DNA of 64,000 bases, taken from NCBI RefSeq assembly GCF_030817075.1, contig NZ_JAUSYU010000001.1, positions 1,674,001-1,738,000 of the forward strand, written 5' to 3'. The notes beneath the pieces are model-generated. The model saw only the letters and a list, made by a program, of their open reading frames with translations, was not told the DNA's origin and did not search any database. The stretch comes from Arthrobacter sp. V1I9 (GTDB lineage: Bacteria > Actinomycetota > Actinomycetes > Actinomycetales > Micrococcaceae). Every line of letters starts with the position of its first letter. Within the stretch, counting starts at the first letter, position 1. The translations under genes were made by a program, and so were the position numbers. This document shows positions 20,838 through 28,851 of the stretch, in pieces.

Positions 20838-22465
20838 TAGAAAACCCTTCTCAACTGCTCGCGCACAACCGCTGCCAGCCGCTCAGACTCTTCGAACTGC
20901 TCAAGCAACTCCTTTGAAAGCCGGGTGATCTTCTCATCGATCGGCTCGCCGTCATCCTCAACCGCAGCCGCCCCCACGTACCGGCCCGGCGTGAGCACAT
21001 AGTCGGCGGCCTTGATCTCCGCGAGGGTCGCCGAATAGCAGAAGCCGGCCTCGTCGTCGTATGTCAGCCTTGCCTCAACCGCCGACGCGGTGCCGCGCCA
21101 CGCGTGGTACGTGTTGGCGATCTTGGCGATGTCCTCGTCGGACAGGGCGCGCTCGGCCCGGTCCACCATATAGCCCAAGCTCCGGGCGTCGATGAAGAGT
21201 ACTTGGCCGGTCCTGTCCACGGAACCGCGTGGTCCTGCGGTCTTGTCCTTCGTGAAGAACCAAGTGCATACGGGGATGCCGGTGCTGCGGAAGAGCTGGG
21301 TTGGCAGGACCACCATGCAGGAGACGAGGTCAGCCTCGACCAGTTGGGCGCGGATTTCGCCTTCGCCACCGGAATTGGAGGACATTGAGCCGTTGGCCAT
21401 GACCACGCCGGCGCTGCCGCCCGGGGCCAGTTTGGAGATGATGTGCTGGATCCAGGCGTAGTTGGCGTTGCCGGCAGGGGGGACGCCGTACTTCCAGCGC
21501 GGGTCGGACTCGGAACGAGCCCAGTCCTTGATGTTGAACGGCGGGTTGGCCATGATGAAGTCCGCGCCGTTGTTCCCGGTCAGCTCGGGGTGCTGGTCGC
21601 GGGCGAAGGTGTCGCCCCAGCGGGAAGCGAGGTTGGCGTTGAGGCCGTGGATGGCAAGGTTCATCTTGGCCATCCGCCAGGTGCGCTCGTTGAGTTCCTG
21701 GCCGTAGACGGAGATGTCCGAGCCCTCCATGTTGTGGGCCGCGAGGAACTTTTCGGCCTGGACGAACATGCCGCCGGATCCGCAGCAGGGGTCGTAGACG
21801 CGGCCGCGGTGGGGTTCGAGGACTTCGACGAGGACGCGGACCACTCCGGCGGGTGTGTAGAACTCGCCGCCGCGCTTTCCTTCCGCCTTGGCGAACTTTT
21901 CCAGGAAGTATTCGTAGACCTCGCCGAGGAGGTCGCGGGCCTTGCTGGCGCCCTGTCCGGTGAAGCGGGCGGAGTTGAACAGGTCCAGGAGTTCGCCGAG
22001 GCGGCGCTGGTCGACGTTGTCGCGGTTGTAGATGCGGGGGAGCGTGGCGGCCAACGACTTGTTGTCGGCCATGATGAGGTCCATGGCTTCGTCGATTAGC
22101 TGGCCGATCGACTTGGGCTGCTCACCATCCATCGCGGGCAGGCCCTTGGCGTTCTCGGCCAGGTAGGTCCAGCGCGCCCGCTCGGAGATCCAGAACACGC
22201 CACGGCCGGTGTATTCGTCGACGTCGTCGATCAGCTGGGCGATCTGCTCTTCGTTGAGCCCGTCGGCTTCCAGCTCCGCCTGGATCTGCCCGCGGCGTTC
22301 CTCGAATGCATCTGAGACGTACTTCAGGAACACCAGGCCAAGGATCACGTCCTTGTACTGGGAGGCGTCCATGGAGCCGCGCAGTTTGTCTGCGGCCTTC
22401 CAGAGGGTGTCCTTGAGTTCCTTCATGGTGGACGGGGCAAGGTCCACCTTCAATTTAGGGGGCAT
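20837..22465 (-). CDS. hsdM: Type I restriction-modification N6-adenine methyltransferase subunit M
   Basis: A 542-residue methylase. SAM motif I is YDPCCGSGGMF (225-232 core), and the catalytic motif IV is NPPF at 307-310. The N-terminal HsdM bundle (LWKAADKLRGSMDASQYKDV) and the KRGGEFYTPAGVVRVLVEVL segment are typical. Its ATG shares a base with the stop of the upstream degenerate-methyltransferase gene (TAATG), and its own TAA overlaps the hsdS start the same way, showing tight translational coupling in the order 686-aa gene, hsdM, hsdS, hsdR, OLD nuclease. Confidence 0.95.
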   Translation of the reverse strand: MPPKLKVDLAPSTMKELKDTLWKAADKLRGSMDASQYKDVILGLVFLKYVSDAFEERRGQIQAELEADGLNEEQIAQLIDDVDEYTGRGVFWISERARWTYLAENAKGLPAMDGEQPKSIGQLIDEAMDLIMADNKSLAATLPRIYNRDNVDQRRLGELLDLFNSARFTGQGASKARDLLGEVYEYFLEKFAKAEGKRGGEFYTPAGVVRVLVEVLEPHRGRVYDPCCGSGGMFVQAEKFLAAHNMEGSDISVYGQELNERTWRMAKMNLAIHGLNANLASRWGDTFARDQHPELTGNNGADFIMANPPFNIKDWARSESDPRWKYGVPPAGNANYAWIQHIISKLAPGGSAGVVMANGSMSSNSGGEGEIRAQLVEADLVSCMVVLPTQLFRSTGIPVCTWFFTKDKTAGPRGSVDRTGQVLFIDARSLGYMVDRAERALSDEDIAKIANTYHAWRGTASAVEARLTYDDEAGFCYSATLAEIKAADYVLTPGRYVGAAAVEDDGEPIDEKITRLSKELLEQFEESERLAAVVREQLRRVF

Positions 22466-24525
22466 TACTGGGTTCCTTCGGTCTGTGGTTCGGCGAGCTT
22501 AGTACTGGGGTCTGTCAGGGTGAGGCTTCCGCCCGCTACGCCGTCCGTAATCAGGGTAGCGAGTTCCTCCAGCCGTTCGAGGCGTTCGCGGGCTTGCCGC
22601 TGGTCGTGTTGCAGCCGGGCGAGCGAATCGGCCAGTTTCTTACGCTGGTTGTCCGGTACGCGGCGGAGGTGCCACTGGCGCCAGGACTTGTCTGTGGCGG
22701 GGAGCTTGTTGATGTCCGCGGCTACGACGTCGGGCACCAGGCCGCCAGGATCGCCGGCGTCGATCCGCAGTACTCGTGCGGGAAATACGACGGCGGATCC
22801 GCCTTCTCGATCCACAAGAGCGGCGGGCCGGGGGCTGGTGCAAAAGACGACGTCGCCGGGCTGGGTGAGCCGGCCAGCCGGGTTGTTGGCGGCGAAGTCC
22901 AAAAGGTCAAGGTGGCGCTGCGGGGTCTGCAGGTTGAGTAGCTCGTCGGGGCCGAGGACGCGAGTCCCGTTTGTAGCCGTCAGATGCACGTCCTCGATCC
23001 GGTTCCCTTTGATGTAGGTGAGGTTGCCGCCGGCGATGAGTTCCTCGATGGGGACGGGCTGACCCTTCAGGATCGGGACGCTTGGCAGTACTGCCACATC
23101 AGCGAATCGTTCAGCACTGCCGCCTCGCAGTAGGCGCACGAGTTCCTCCACCCGGAGGGCCGCCTCCGCGCCGCTGACGTTTGGAACGGAATGGTTGGAC
23201 GGCACGGCTACCAGGGACTTCCGGCTGGCCAGCAGGAGCCGGGTCTGGACCAGCCGGGCGAAGCGGAAAGCGTGGGCCCGGACGGTGGCGCGGTTTCCCA
23301 TTGAGGCGACTACATCGCTGACCAGGTCCTGTTTGACGTCTTCTGTGAGGGCCCGGGTGCTCAGATCCGCCACCATGGTCCAGCGCTCGGCGATGGGCAC
23401 CTCGGCGAAGGACGGTCCCAGCACCCAGAGAGCATGGGTTTCGCGGGGCTTGGCACGCAGCAGACCCTGGGGCAGCCGCACGACGGCGCGCACCCGGCCG
23501 GTTCGCAGGAGCCCGGAACGGAGGCCATTGGCCGAGGTGCCCAGTGGCGCGTCGCAGAGGACTCGGGCGGGCGCGATGATGACGGCGCGCTGTTGGTCGT
23601 CCATCTGCAGGACAAGGTGTTCCACCGCCGAGAGAATCTGGACCTCTTCCATGCTGGGTTCGCCGGGCGACGGGTACTGCGCTACGTGCACCACAGGCCC
23701 ATGGACGGCGAACTCGCCGCTGGGATCGACGCGGATCTGTCCGCCGTCCACGCCGTGGACGCGCAGGCGGCGGCGCACGAGGCGGGCGGCCCCGCCGTCG
23801 TCGTCTGGTGTTAGAAACGTGACAGGCGCACTCTCGCCGGCCGCGCGGACGACGCCCATCAGGAGGTCGCTGCCGCCGCGTGTGGCATCGGCAAACACGG
23901 AGTCTCCGCCCAGCGTCGCCGACAGTTCGACCGCAGCAGCGGCGACCAGATCGACGGCGGATTCGGTGAGGGCCGTATCCGAGTGCTCCCGCAGCCCGGA
24001 CCGGAATCTCGCGGCCAGAAGCTGCTCGAAGGCCCCGCCCGTGTTGTAGGCGCTGTCGACCAGCCGGTCCGCAAACGCCGCAGTGGAAGCGAGCGAAGGC
24101 CCGGCGGCTTCCAGCTCCGAGTAAAGGAACGCGTCGTCTGGATCGCACTCGTCCGCCATGTCCAGCAGTTCGTCCGGGGTCAGTTGCGCCAGGGCATTGC
24201 CGGTCATGGCCTTGAGCGTCAGTAAGGCGGTCAGGGCGTTGAATGTGTTTCCCGGGGCTTCGCCGGAAGCTTTGACCGGCACCCTGGCGAAAGCTGCGAC
24301 GTCGTTGGCGGCCTCGGGATTGTTGCCACGTCCGGTCACGTTTAGCCAGGCGGCGATGCGGTGGGCGTCGAAGAGCTCCCGGCCGTTGTCGAGCGCGGCT
24401 GGCTCGGGAAACGGGTGGGCCGTCCCGGCGTTGCGTTTGCGCCACATCGAAACAACGGGGCGCTTGACCTGCGCCAGGGCGGCAACGTCCGAGAGAGTCA
24501 TCCGCAGGGCTTCTGCTTCGTTCAT
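22465..24525 (-). CDS. Degenerate N6-methyltransferase/specificity-like protein with N-terminal HTH, first gene of the type I R-M operon
   Basis: A 686-residue protein not part of a standard type I system. Residues 10-60 look like an HTH (SDVAALAQVKRPVVSMWRKR, then FDAHRIAAWL). The middle resembles an HsdM fold but with eroded motifs: FADATRGGSDLL stands where DPACGSGSFL is expected, and no NPPY/F motif is present, although VRAVVRLPQGLLRAKP and ALWVLGPS keep the HsdM C-terminal pattern. Residues about 470-620 resemble a target-recognition domain (PGDVVFCTSPRPAALVDREG), followed by a coiled coil. It is probably catalytically dead and may act as a regulator or accessory DNA-recognition subunit (inference). 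It overlaps hsdM by one base. Confidence 0.75.
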   Translation of the reverse strand: MNEAEALRMTLSDVAALAQVKRPVVSMWRKRNAGTAHPFPEPAALDNGRELFDAHRIAAWLNVTGRGNNPEAANDVAAFARVPVKASGEAPGNTFNALTALLTLKAMTGNALAQLTPDELLDMADECDPDDAFLYSELEAAGPSLASTAAFADRLVDSAYNTGGAFEQLLAARFRSGLREHSDTALTESAVDLVAAAAVELSATLGGDSVFADATRGGSDLLMGVVRAAGESAPVTFLTPDDDGGAARLVRRRLRVHGVDGGQIRVDPSGEFAVHGPVVHVAQYPSPGEPSMEEVQILSAVEHLVLQMDDQQRAVIIAPARVLCDAPLGTSANGLRSGLLRTGRVRAVVRLPQGLLRAKPRETHALWVLGPSFAEVPIAERWTMVADLSTRALTEDVKQDLVSDVVASMGNRATVRAHAFRFARLVQTRLLLASRKSLVAVPSNHSVPNVSGAEAALRVEELVRLLRGGSAERFADVAVLPSVPILKGQPVPIEELIAGGNLTYIKGNRIEDVHLTATNGTRVLGPDELLNLQTPQRHLDLLDFAANNPAGRLTQPGDVVFCTSPRPAALVDREGGSAVVFPARVLRIDAGDPGGLVPDVVAADINKLPATDKSWRQWHLRRVPDNQRKKLADSLARLQHDQRQARERLERLEELATLITDGVAGGSLTLTDPSTKLAEPQTEGTQ

Positions 24526-24587
24526 GTCCGCCTCCTTACGACGTCGACCCTCAGCCTAACTGCGTGGGGCACACTTCCCAGGGATGT

Positions 24588-24609
24588 GCTGATAAGTGGG
24601 ATTATCAGC
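24588..24609. promoter_or_regulatory. Inverted repeat upstream of the R-M operon (possible operator)
   Basis: GCTGATAA/TTATCAGC separated by six bases lies 63 bases upstream of the R-M operon start, in the 236-base divergent gap. It is a candidate operator, for example for the HTH of the 686-residue protein (inference). Confidence 0.4.
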
Positions 24610-24761
24610 GTTTCTTCTCTCGGCTGGGTTGGCCCGTCGTAGCTTCGTTCTGCAGCTACGAAGGAATCCTCCGGAGCTGCGACGGCGGCGGGGAACCGCG
24701 CATTTGGGGGACTGGTATCCCGCCGCCGCTCAGCAGCCATCCGAGAACAGAGGAGCAAGTC

Positions 24762-25421
24762 ATGTTGAACACCGATTCCAACGAGCCGGCGGCAACGCAC
24801 AGCAAAGACGTCCTGGCGGAGGCGCAGCCGGGCGGAGGGAAGGCCAAGCCCGGACGGACGCGCCGGGTCTTCACGGCCGTCGCCGTCGTCGGCCTGCTGG
24901 TAGGCGCGACCGCCGTCGGCACCACACTGCCGGATCCTAAGTCCAGCGACGCCTATCGGGCGCTAGCGGGGGAGAAGGCAACTGTTGAGTCCGATCGCGA
25001 CTCTGCCAAGTCCAATTATGAGTCGATGAAATCGAAGTACGACACCCTGCAGAACGGCATTACGGCCCGCGAAGCCAAGGTCACCGCAAGGGAGACCGAG
25101 GTCGGAAAGGCTGACGCAGCCGTCAAGACTGCTGAAGCCGCCATGAAGGTCCGCGAAGAGGCAGTCACCGGCGCCGAGAAGACAAAGGCGGCCAACACCA
25201 TCGGCGACGGCACCTGGACCGTGGGCTCCGACATCGAACCCGGCACCTACCGGGCAGCGGCTGCCGTCGCATCCACCTGCTACTGGGGAATCTACCGCAG
25301 CGGCAGCAACGGCAGCGACATCGTCGAAAACGACATCCCCGGCGGCGGCCGGCCTGTCGTCACCCTCTCAGCAGGGCTGGACTTCAACTCAACCCGCTGC
25401 GGCAAATGGGAAAAACAGTAG
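24762..25421 (+). CDS. Membrane-anchored coiled-coil protein with C-terminal extracellular domain
   Basis: A 219-residue protein: a 40-residue cytoplasmic N-terminus, one transmembrane segment (VFTAVAVVGLLVGATAVGTT), a long coiled coil rich in Ala/Glu/Lys (about 65-145), and a C-terminal module beginning GDGTWTVGSDIEPGTYRA with two cysteines. That last module recurs in actinobacterial secreted proteins of unknown function. The start at ATG 24762 has AGAGGAG upstream. It probably forms a pair with the next gene, 51 bases downstream, which also has an N-terminal anchor. Confidence 0.75.
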   Translation: MLNTDSNEPAATHSKDVLAEAQPGGGKAKPGRTRRVFTAVAVVGLLVGATAVGTTLPDPKSSDAYRALAGEKATVESDRDSAKSNYESMKSKYDTLQNGITAREAKVTARETEVGKADAAVKTAEAAMKVREEAVTGAEKTKAANTIGDGTWTVGSDIEPGTYRAAAAVASTCYWGIYRSGSNGSDIVENDIPGGGRPVVTLSAGLDFNSTRCGKWEKQ

Positions 25422-25472
25422 CCACTGCTACTCCGCACCATCACCCAATCGCATCACTTGAAAGGCACCATC

Positions 25473-26126
25473 ATGACCAACCAGAACCTTGTCCCTGTCC
25501 CGCTGGCTGCCCAGGCAGCTGCAGCCCGGCCGTTCTACAAGAAGAAGCGCTTCGTACTTCCGGCAGGCGTCCTGCTGGTGGGCGTTCTCATGGGCTCCTG
25601 CTCGGGCGGAAGCAAGCAGGCAGCGGACTCCAGCCCGATCGCCTCCGCCACTGCGTCCGTCGAAGCGACTGCGCCGGCTGCCGCTGCTCCTGCCGCCCCC
25701 GCGGCGGCACCGCCGCCGTCCGCTCCTGCTGCTCCCGCGGCGCCTGCAGTGGGCGTTCCATTCACCGTGAAGATGCGCAACGGCAACGTCGCCAGGATCA
25801 CTGTCGTGTCCGCCGTACGCACCGACTCTGTGACCGCCGGCGCGTTCTCTACTCCACCCAGGAACGGTACCTACCTGCTCCTGGACGTGCTCTGGGAAAC
25901 GGAATCCGGCAAGACGAGCTCCAACCCGCTCTACTTCTCTGCGAAGGATGCCAACGGCCGTAAGGCAGACATGAGCCTGTTCGCAGATAACCAGCTGGGT
26001 TCGGGCGAGGTTCTGCCCGGGGACAAGGCGCGGGGCAACATCGCCTTCGATATTGCGCCGGGCGCTGCCACCGTCATGATTTCTGATCCGCTGCTGCAGG
26101 AGGCTGCCCGGATCCAGATTCCGTAA
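25473..26126 (+). CDS. Exported DUF4352-like protein (lipoprotein or single-anchor)
   Basis: A 217-residue protein with a basic stretch KKKRF, a hydrophobic segment (VLPAGVLLVGVLMG) and a cysteine in GSCSGG that may be a lipobox, though the N-terminal region before it is long for a signal peptide. An Ala/Pro-rich linker of about 50 residues follows, then a beta-rich domain (GTYLLLDVLWETESGK, LPGDKARGNIAFDI) like DUF4352/telokin-like extracellular domains. ATG 25473 is preceded by AAAGG. Function unknown; it is encoded with the preceding anchored coiled-coil protein. Confidence 0.72.
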   Translation: MTNQNLVPVPLAAQAAAARPFYKKKRFVLPAGVLLVGVLMGSCSGGSKQAADSSPIASATASVEATAPAAAAPAAPAAAPPPSAPAAPAAPAVGVPFTVKMRNGNVARITVVSAVRTDSVTAGAFSTPPRNGTYLLLDVLWETESGKTSSNPLYFSAKDANGRKADMSLFADNQLGSGEVLPGDKARGNIAFDIAPGAATVMISDPLLQEAARIQIP

Positions 26127-26572
26127 TTGACCAGTTCTTGGAACCTCTGATGCGCAACTGGTCGGCTCTCTTTGAGGCAGGACAGTCACACAAAGAGTCC
26201 GATTTGGAAGGTTCCTTGATCGCAGGAGGGGTGACGTGGCAGGTGAGCAACCACTCAGGGAGAAGAACAGGAATTGGGGAAGACGAATAGTGCAGCATGA
26301 CCACGACTCGGACAGGGGGAAAGATTTGAGTCCTAAAGCGTAATGGGAGCGTTGCGTATGCGGCGCCACCCCCAGCAGGGATATGATCTCGAACTAATGA
26401 AAACGGCTTGCTCAGCTATGGCTGATCGGCGTTGGGGGTTCGTCGAAAGGAAAAGCATGAGTAGGTCCGGGGATCTGCGCGGGCGCCATACGGAGAAAAA
26501 GCATTGGGTTCATGGCCTTCGCCGCCCTGTGCCCACTGTTTCTCAACTGTTTACTGGGCAGGTCGGAAGATA
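26127..26572. other. Non-coding leader region of the Hsp70-like operon
   Basis: About 445 bases without a credible gene, distinctly AT-richer than the preceding genes. It marks the left edge of the accessory island and should contain the promoter of the four-gene operon that follows. I found no integrase, repeat or tRNA that would show how the island was inserted. Confidence 0.45.
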
Positions 26573-27709
26573 GTGGGTTTTTGGCACACCGGCTACATGG
26601 AATTTCATGAGCCCACAGGTGAAGGTACAAGTCCATTTGCGGAGCCCAAAGAGGTGACCTTTCCGTGCACGACCTGCGGGGTGGAGTTTTCAACGGCCCG
26701 TGATCTGCGCGTACACACTTTTGAGGGCCACCCCGTGCGACGCCCTGTTCTCGTGTTCAACGGGCGGGAATGCGGCAGGAGTCGCCTAACCATCACCAGC
26801 GAAACCACCGCGCATGATTGGGTGATACGCACAGCTGACGCTGTGAGTATCAACGGCAAGACAGTTTTTGTTGGAGACGCTGCAGAATTTCTGTCATCTC
26901 AGCGGAGCGGTGTTGTGGACGTGACACTTTCGAATCTGGGTGTTGTGGAGACTTTCCAGTTCGAGTTCGCGCTGGCTGATATGGATGATCTTGACGGGGT
27001 TGATGCTGCCTTGGCGCGCTTGGTCGACGGGGGCGAGCTGAGTCGCCGGTCTATCGACGACTTCATCATGCGCTGCAAACAACACCGCACTGCAGCCCGG
27101 TATCAATCCGGTCTCGCAAACTACCTTTACGGAGTTCTGGCACGCGAGGATGCTGCTGGAGCAGAGGGTTCCGAGCGATCAGGTGAGGGCAGCGGCTATG
27201 AGGGCAAATACGATCAGGCCGTCGGAATTTTGAGAAGTTTCGATCGCCCTCCAGCAGAGGCTATATGTGGCATCGTTGCCTTCCACTACAACCAGTTCGA
27301 ACGCGCCATGACGAAGACCAAGAGCCAGCGCGTTGCGGAAGTGTCCATACGATTTCAGGCGCTCCTCAAAGGGGAAAGCTGGTTGCCCGATGCGCTGTCG
27401 CAGTCGCCACACCCGAGCCTGGATGTCGCGCTCAGCGACTCGGTAATCGAACAAGTGCTCAGGTGGTCTGCATTGCCACTCGATGGCACAGCAGCCGATG
27501 ACATGGCTGAGCTAGCTGCCAATATTGGTTCACAGCGACCATACGACGCGCTTAAGCTCCATCTGGCGGCGGCTGAGCATGCGCTGGCTCTAGGAGACCT
27601 CCCTGCAGCGCTGCGACACGCCGAAAGCCTTCGGCACAGCCGTCTGAGCGAGAAGTGGTACACAAATTTTCGACCCCGAGTTCAACGTCAAGGAGTTCTG
27701 AAAAAGTGA
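26573..27709 (+). CDS. C2H2 zinc-finger protein, first gene of Hsp70-like operon
   Basis: A protein of about 378 residues not assigned to a named family. Near its N-terminus is a classical C2H2 finger: two cysteines spaced by two (CTTC), a 12-residue loop, then two histidines spaced by four (HTFEGH). After it comes a beta-rich segment (LTITSETTAHDWVIRTADAV, VGDAAEFL), then helices (about 200-375) that resemble tetratricopeptide-like packing, with LKLHLAAAEHALALGDLPAA near the end. GTG 26573, preceded by GGAAGAT, is my preferred start; ATG 26597 is an alternative. The stop overlaps the next gene's GTG by four bases. Confidence 0.7.
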   Translation: MGFWHTGYMEFHEPTGEGTSPFAEPKEVTFPCTTCGVEFSTARDLRVHTFEGHPVRRPVLVFNGRECGRSRLTITSETTAHDWVIRTADAVSINGKTVFVGDAAEFLSSQRSGVVDVTLSNLGVVETFQFEFALADMDDLDGVDAALARLVDGGELSRRSIDDFIMRCKQHRTAARYQSGLANYLYGVLAREDAAGAEGSERSGEGSGYEGKYDQAVGILRSFDRPPAEAICGIVAFHYNQFERAMTKTKSQRVAEVSIRFQALLKGESWLPDALSQSPHPSLDVALSDSVIEQVLRWSALPLDGTAADDMAELAANIGSQRPYDALKLHLAAAEHALALGDLPAALRHAESLRHSRLSEKWYTNFRPRVQRQGVLKK

Positions 27710-28851
27710 CAACAGACGACGGACCCGCTGGAGTTCATTCGGCTGATGGCTCGGACTCGCCCCTGCCCAGGGAGCCTGCGGCCAGGGGCCCGCAAAAGCC
27801 CAACCCGGATAACAGCAGCAAGCGGGAGCGGCCCAAAACGATCCTCGCATTGATGGAATATGCCTATAGCGAAGCTGGACGAAAGCTCAGTTTGTCCCGG
27901 AAGGATATATTCGAGCTGTCGGTACGGCCAGAGGATGAGCAAGCAGAAATTGATACTGTTCGGCAATTAGCTGGGAGAGATACGTTATTTGCCGTTCCGC
28001 CGAGTTTATTGTCATCACTGGCTGAGCTGGGATCAGAAACGCTTGTGCGTGGCCGGATTCTCGATCTGGTTGTCGTGGCTTTCGCAAGCCACAAACTCTT
28101 CGAGGGACGGATTGAGCGCTTGACGGAACAGCGGCCCCTGGAAATGCTAACGGCTGAAGAGGTCAATCGTGCGGCCCAGCGCATAACATTCAGCGCTTTG
28201 GGGCTGAAAGAGGAATCCGAATTCAGCGACGCAGGCCGGGCGCGGCTTCGCTCCAACGCGGTATCCGCTCTGGAGCTTTTTCGCGTCCTCCGCGATCGGT
28301 GGACTTCGCGGCAGTTCATCGAGGACATGAGTGCCACTGTCTGGGACGCTCCGGCCCTGCCAAGTGCATACAAGACGGCTGCTCTTCTGGCGACAGCAAG
28401 GAACACGGAAGCACTGAGCCAGGTCTCACGGCACTTCGAGCATGTTCTCCGTAACTCGAAAAGGGAAACGGAGAAGGCCATTTCACAAGCACGGGAGCAG
28501 GAGCTTCGTGCCATAACGGCCGAGGCGTTGGGAAAGAGACTGGCAGCAGATCTAGAGAAGGCAAGAGCAGATGCCGCGGAGCTGGCGTCCAGAGCCAATG
28601 AACTTGAGCTGCGGCTTTCGGTAGAGCGAAGCAACCGCGTGGTCGATAAGAGCCACCACGTTGATGACTATGAGGCTCTCAGAACGCAGGTCATTCGACG
28701 GCTCTCTACTCAGTCTGAGCTTTTGGGGGACGGGCTTCATGCCCTTCGCCATGGAAGCACAGGTGTAGCCGAGGAGTTCGTTGACAGGGCACTCACTGCA
28801 ATTAGTAGTGAGGTCACGCGCCTGAAGGAACTGGATGGGGGAGTGCAATGA
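27706..28851 (+). CDS. Coiled-coil protein, second gene of Hsp70-like operon
   Basis: A 381-residue protein of unknown family. A disordered Pro/Ser-rich N-terminus (about 1-45) precedes a mostly helical body. Residues about 245-320 form a clear coiled coil (KRETEKAISQAREQELRAI and following heptads rich in Ala, Leu, Arg, Glu). The GTG at 27706 overlaps the preceding TGA (GTGA) and has AAGGAG upstream; its own TGA overlaps the ATG of the Hsp70-like gene. The helical rod could be a scaffold or co-chaperone for that ATPase (inference). Confidence 0.75.
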   Translation: MTTDDGPAGVHSADGSDSPLPREPAARGPQKPNPDNSSKRERPKTILALMEYAYSEAGRKLSLSRKDIFELSVRPEDEQAEIDTVRQLAGRDTLFAVPPSLLSSLAELGSETLVRGRILDLVVVAFASHKLFEGRIERLTEQRPLEMLTAEEVNRAAQRITFSALGLKEESEFSDAGRARLRSNAVSALELFRVLRDRWTSRQFIEDMSATVWDAPALPSAYKTAALLATARNTEALSQVSRHFEHVLRNSKRETEKAISQAREQELRAITAEALGKRLAADLEKARADAAELASRANELELRLSVERSNRVVDKSHHVDDYEALRTQVIRRLSTQSELLGDGLHALRHGSTGVAEEFVDRALTAISSEVTRLKELDGGVQ

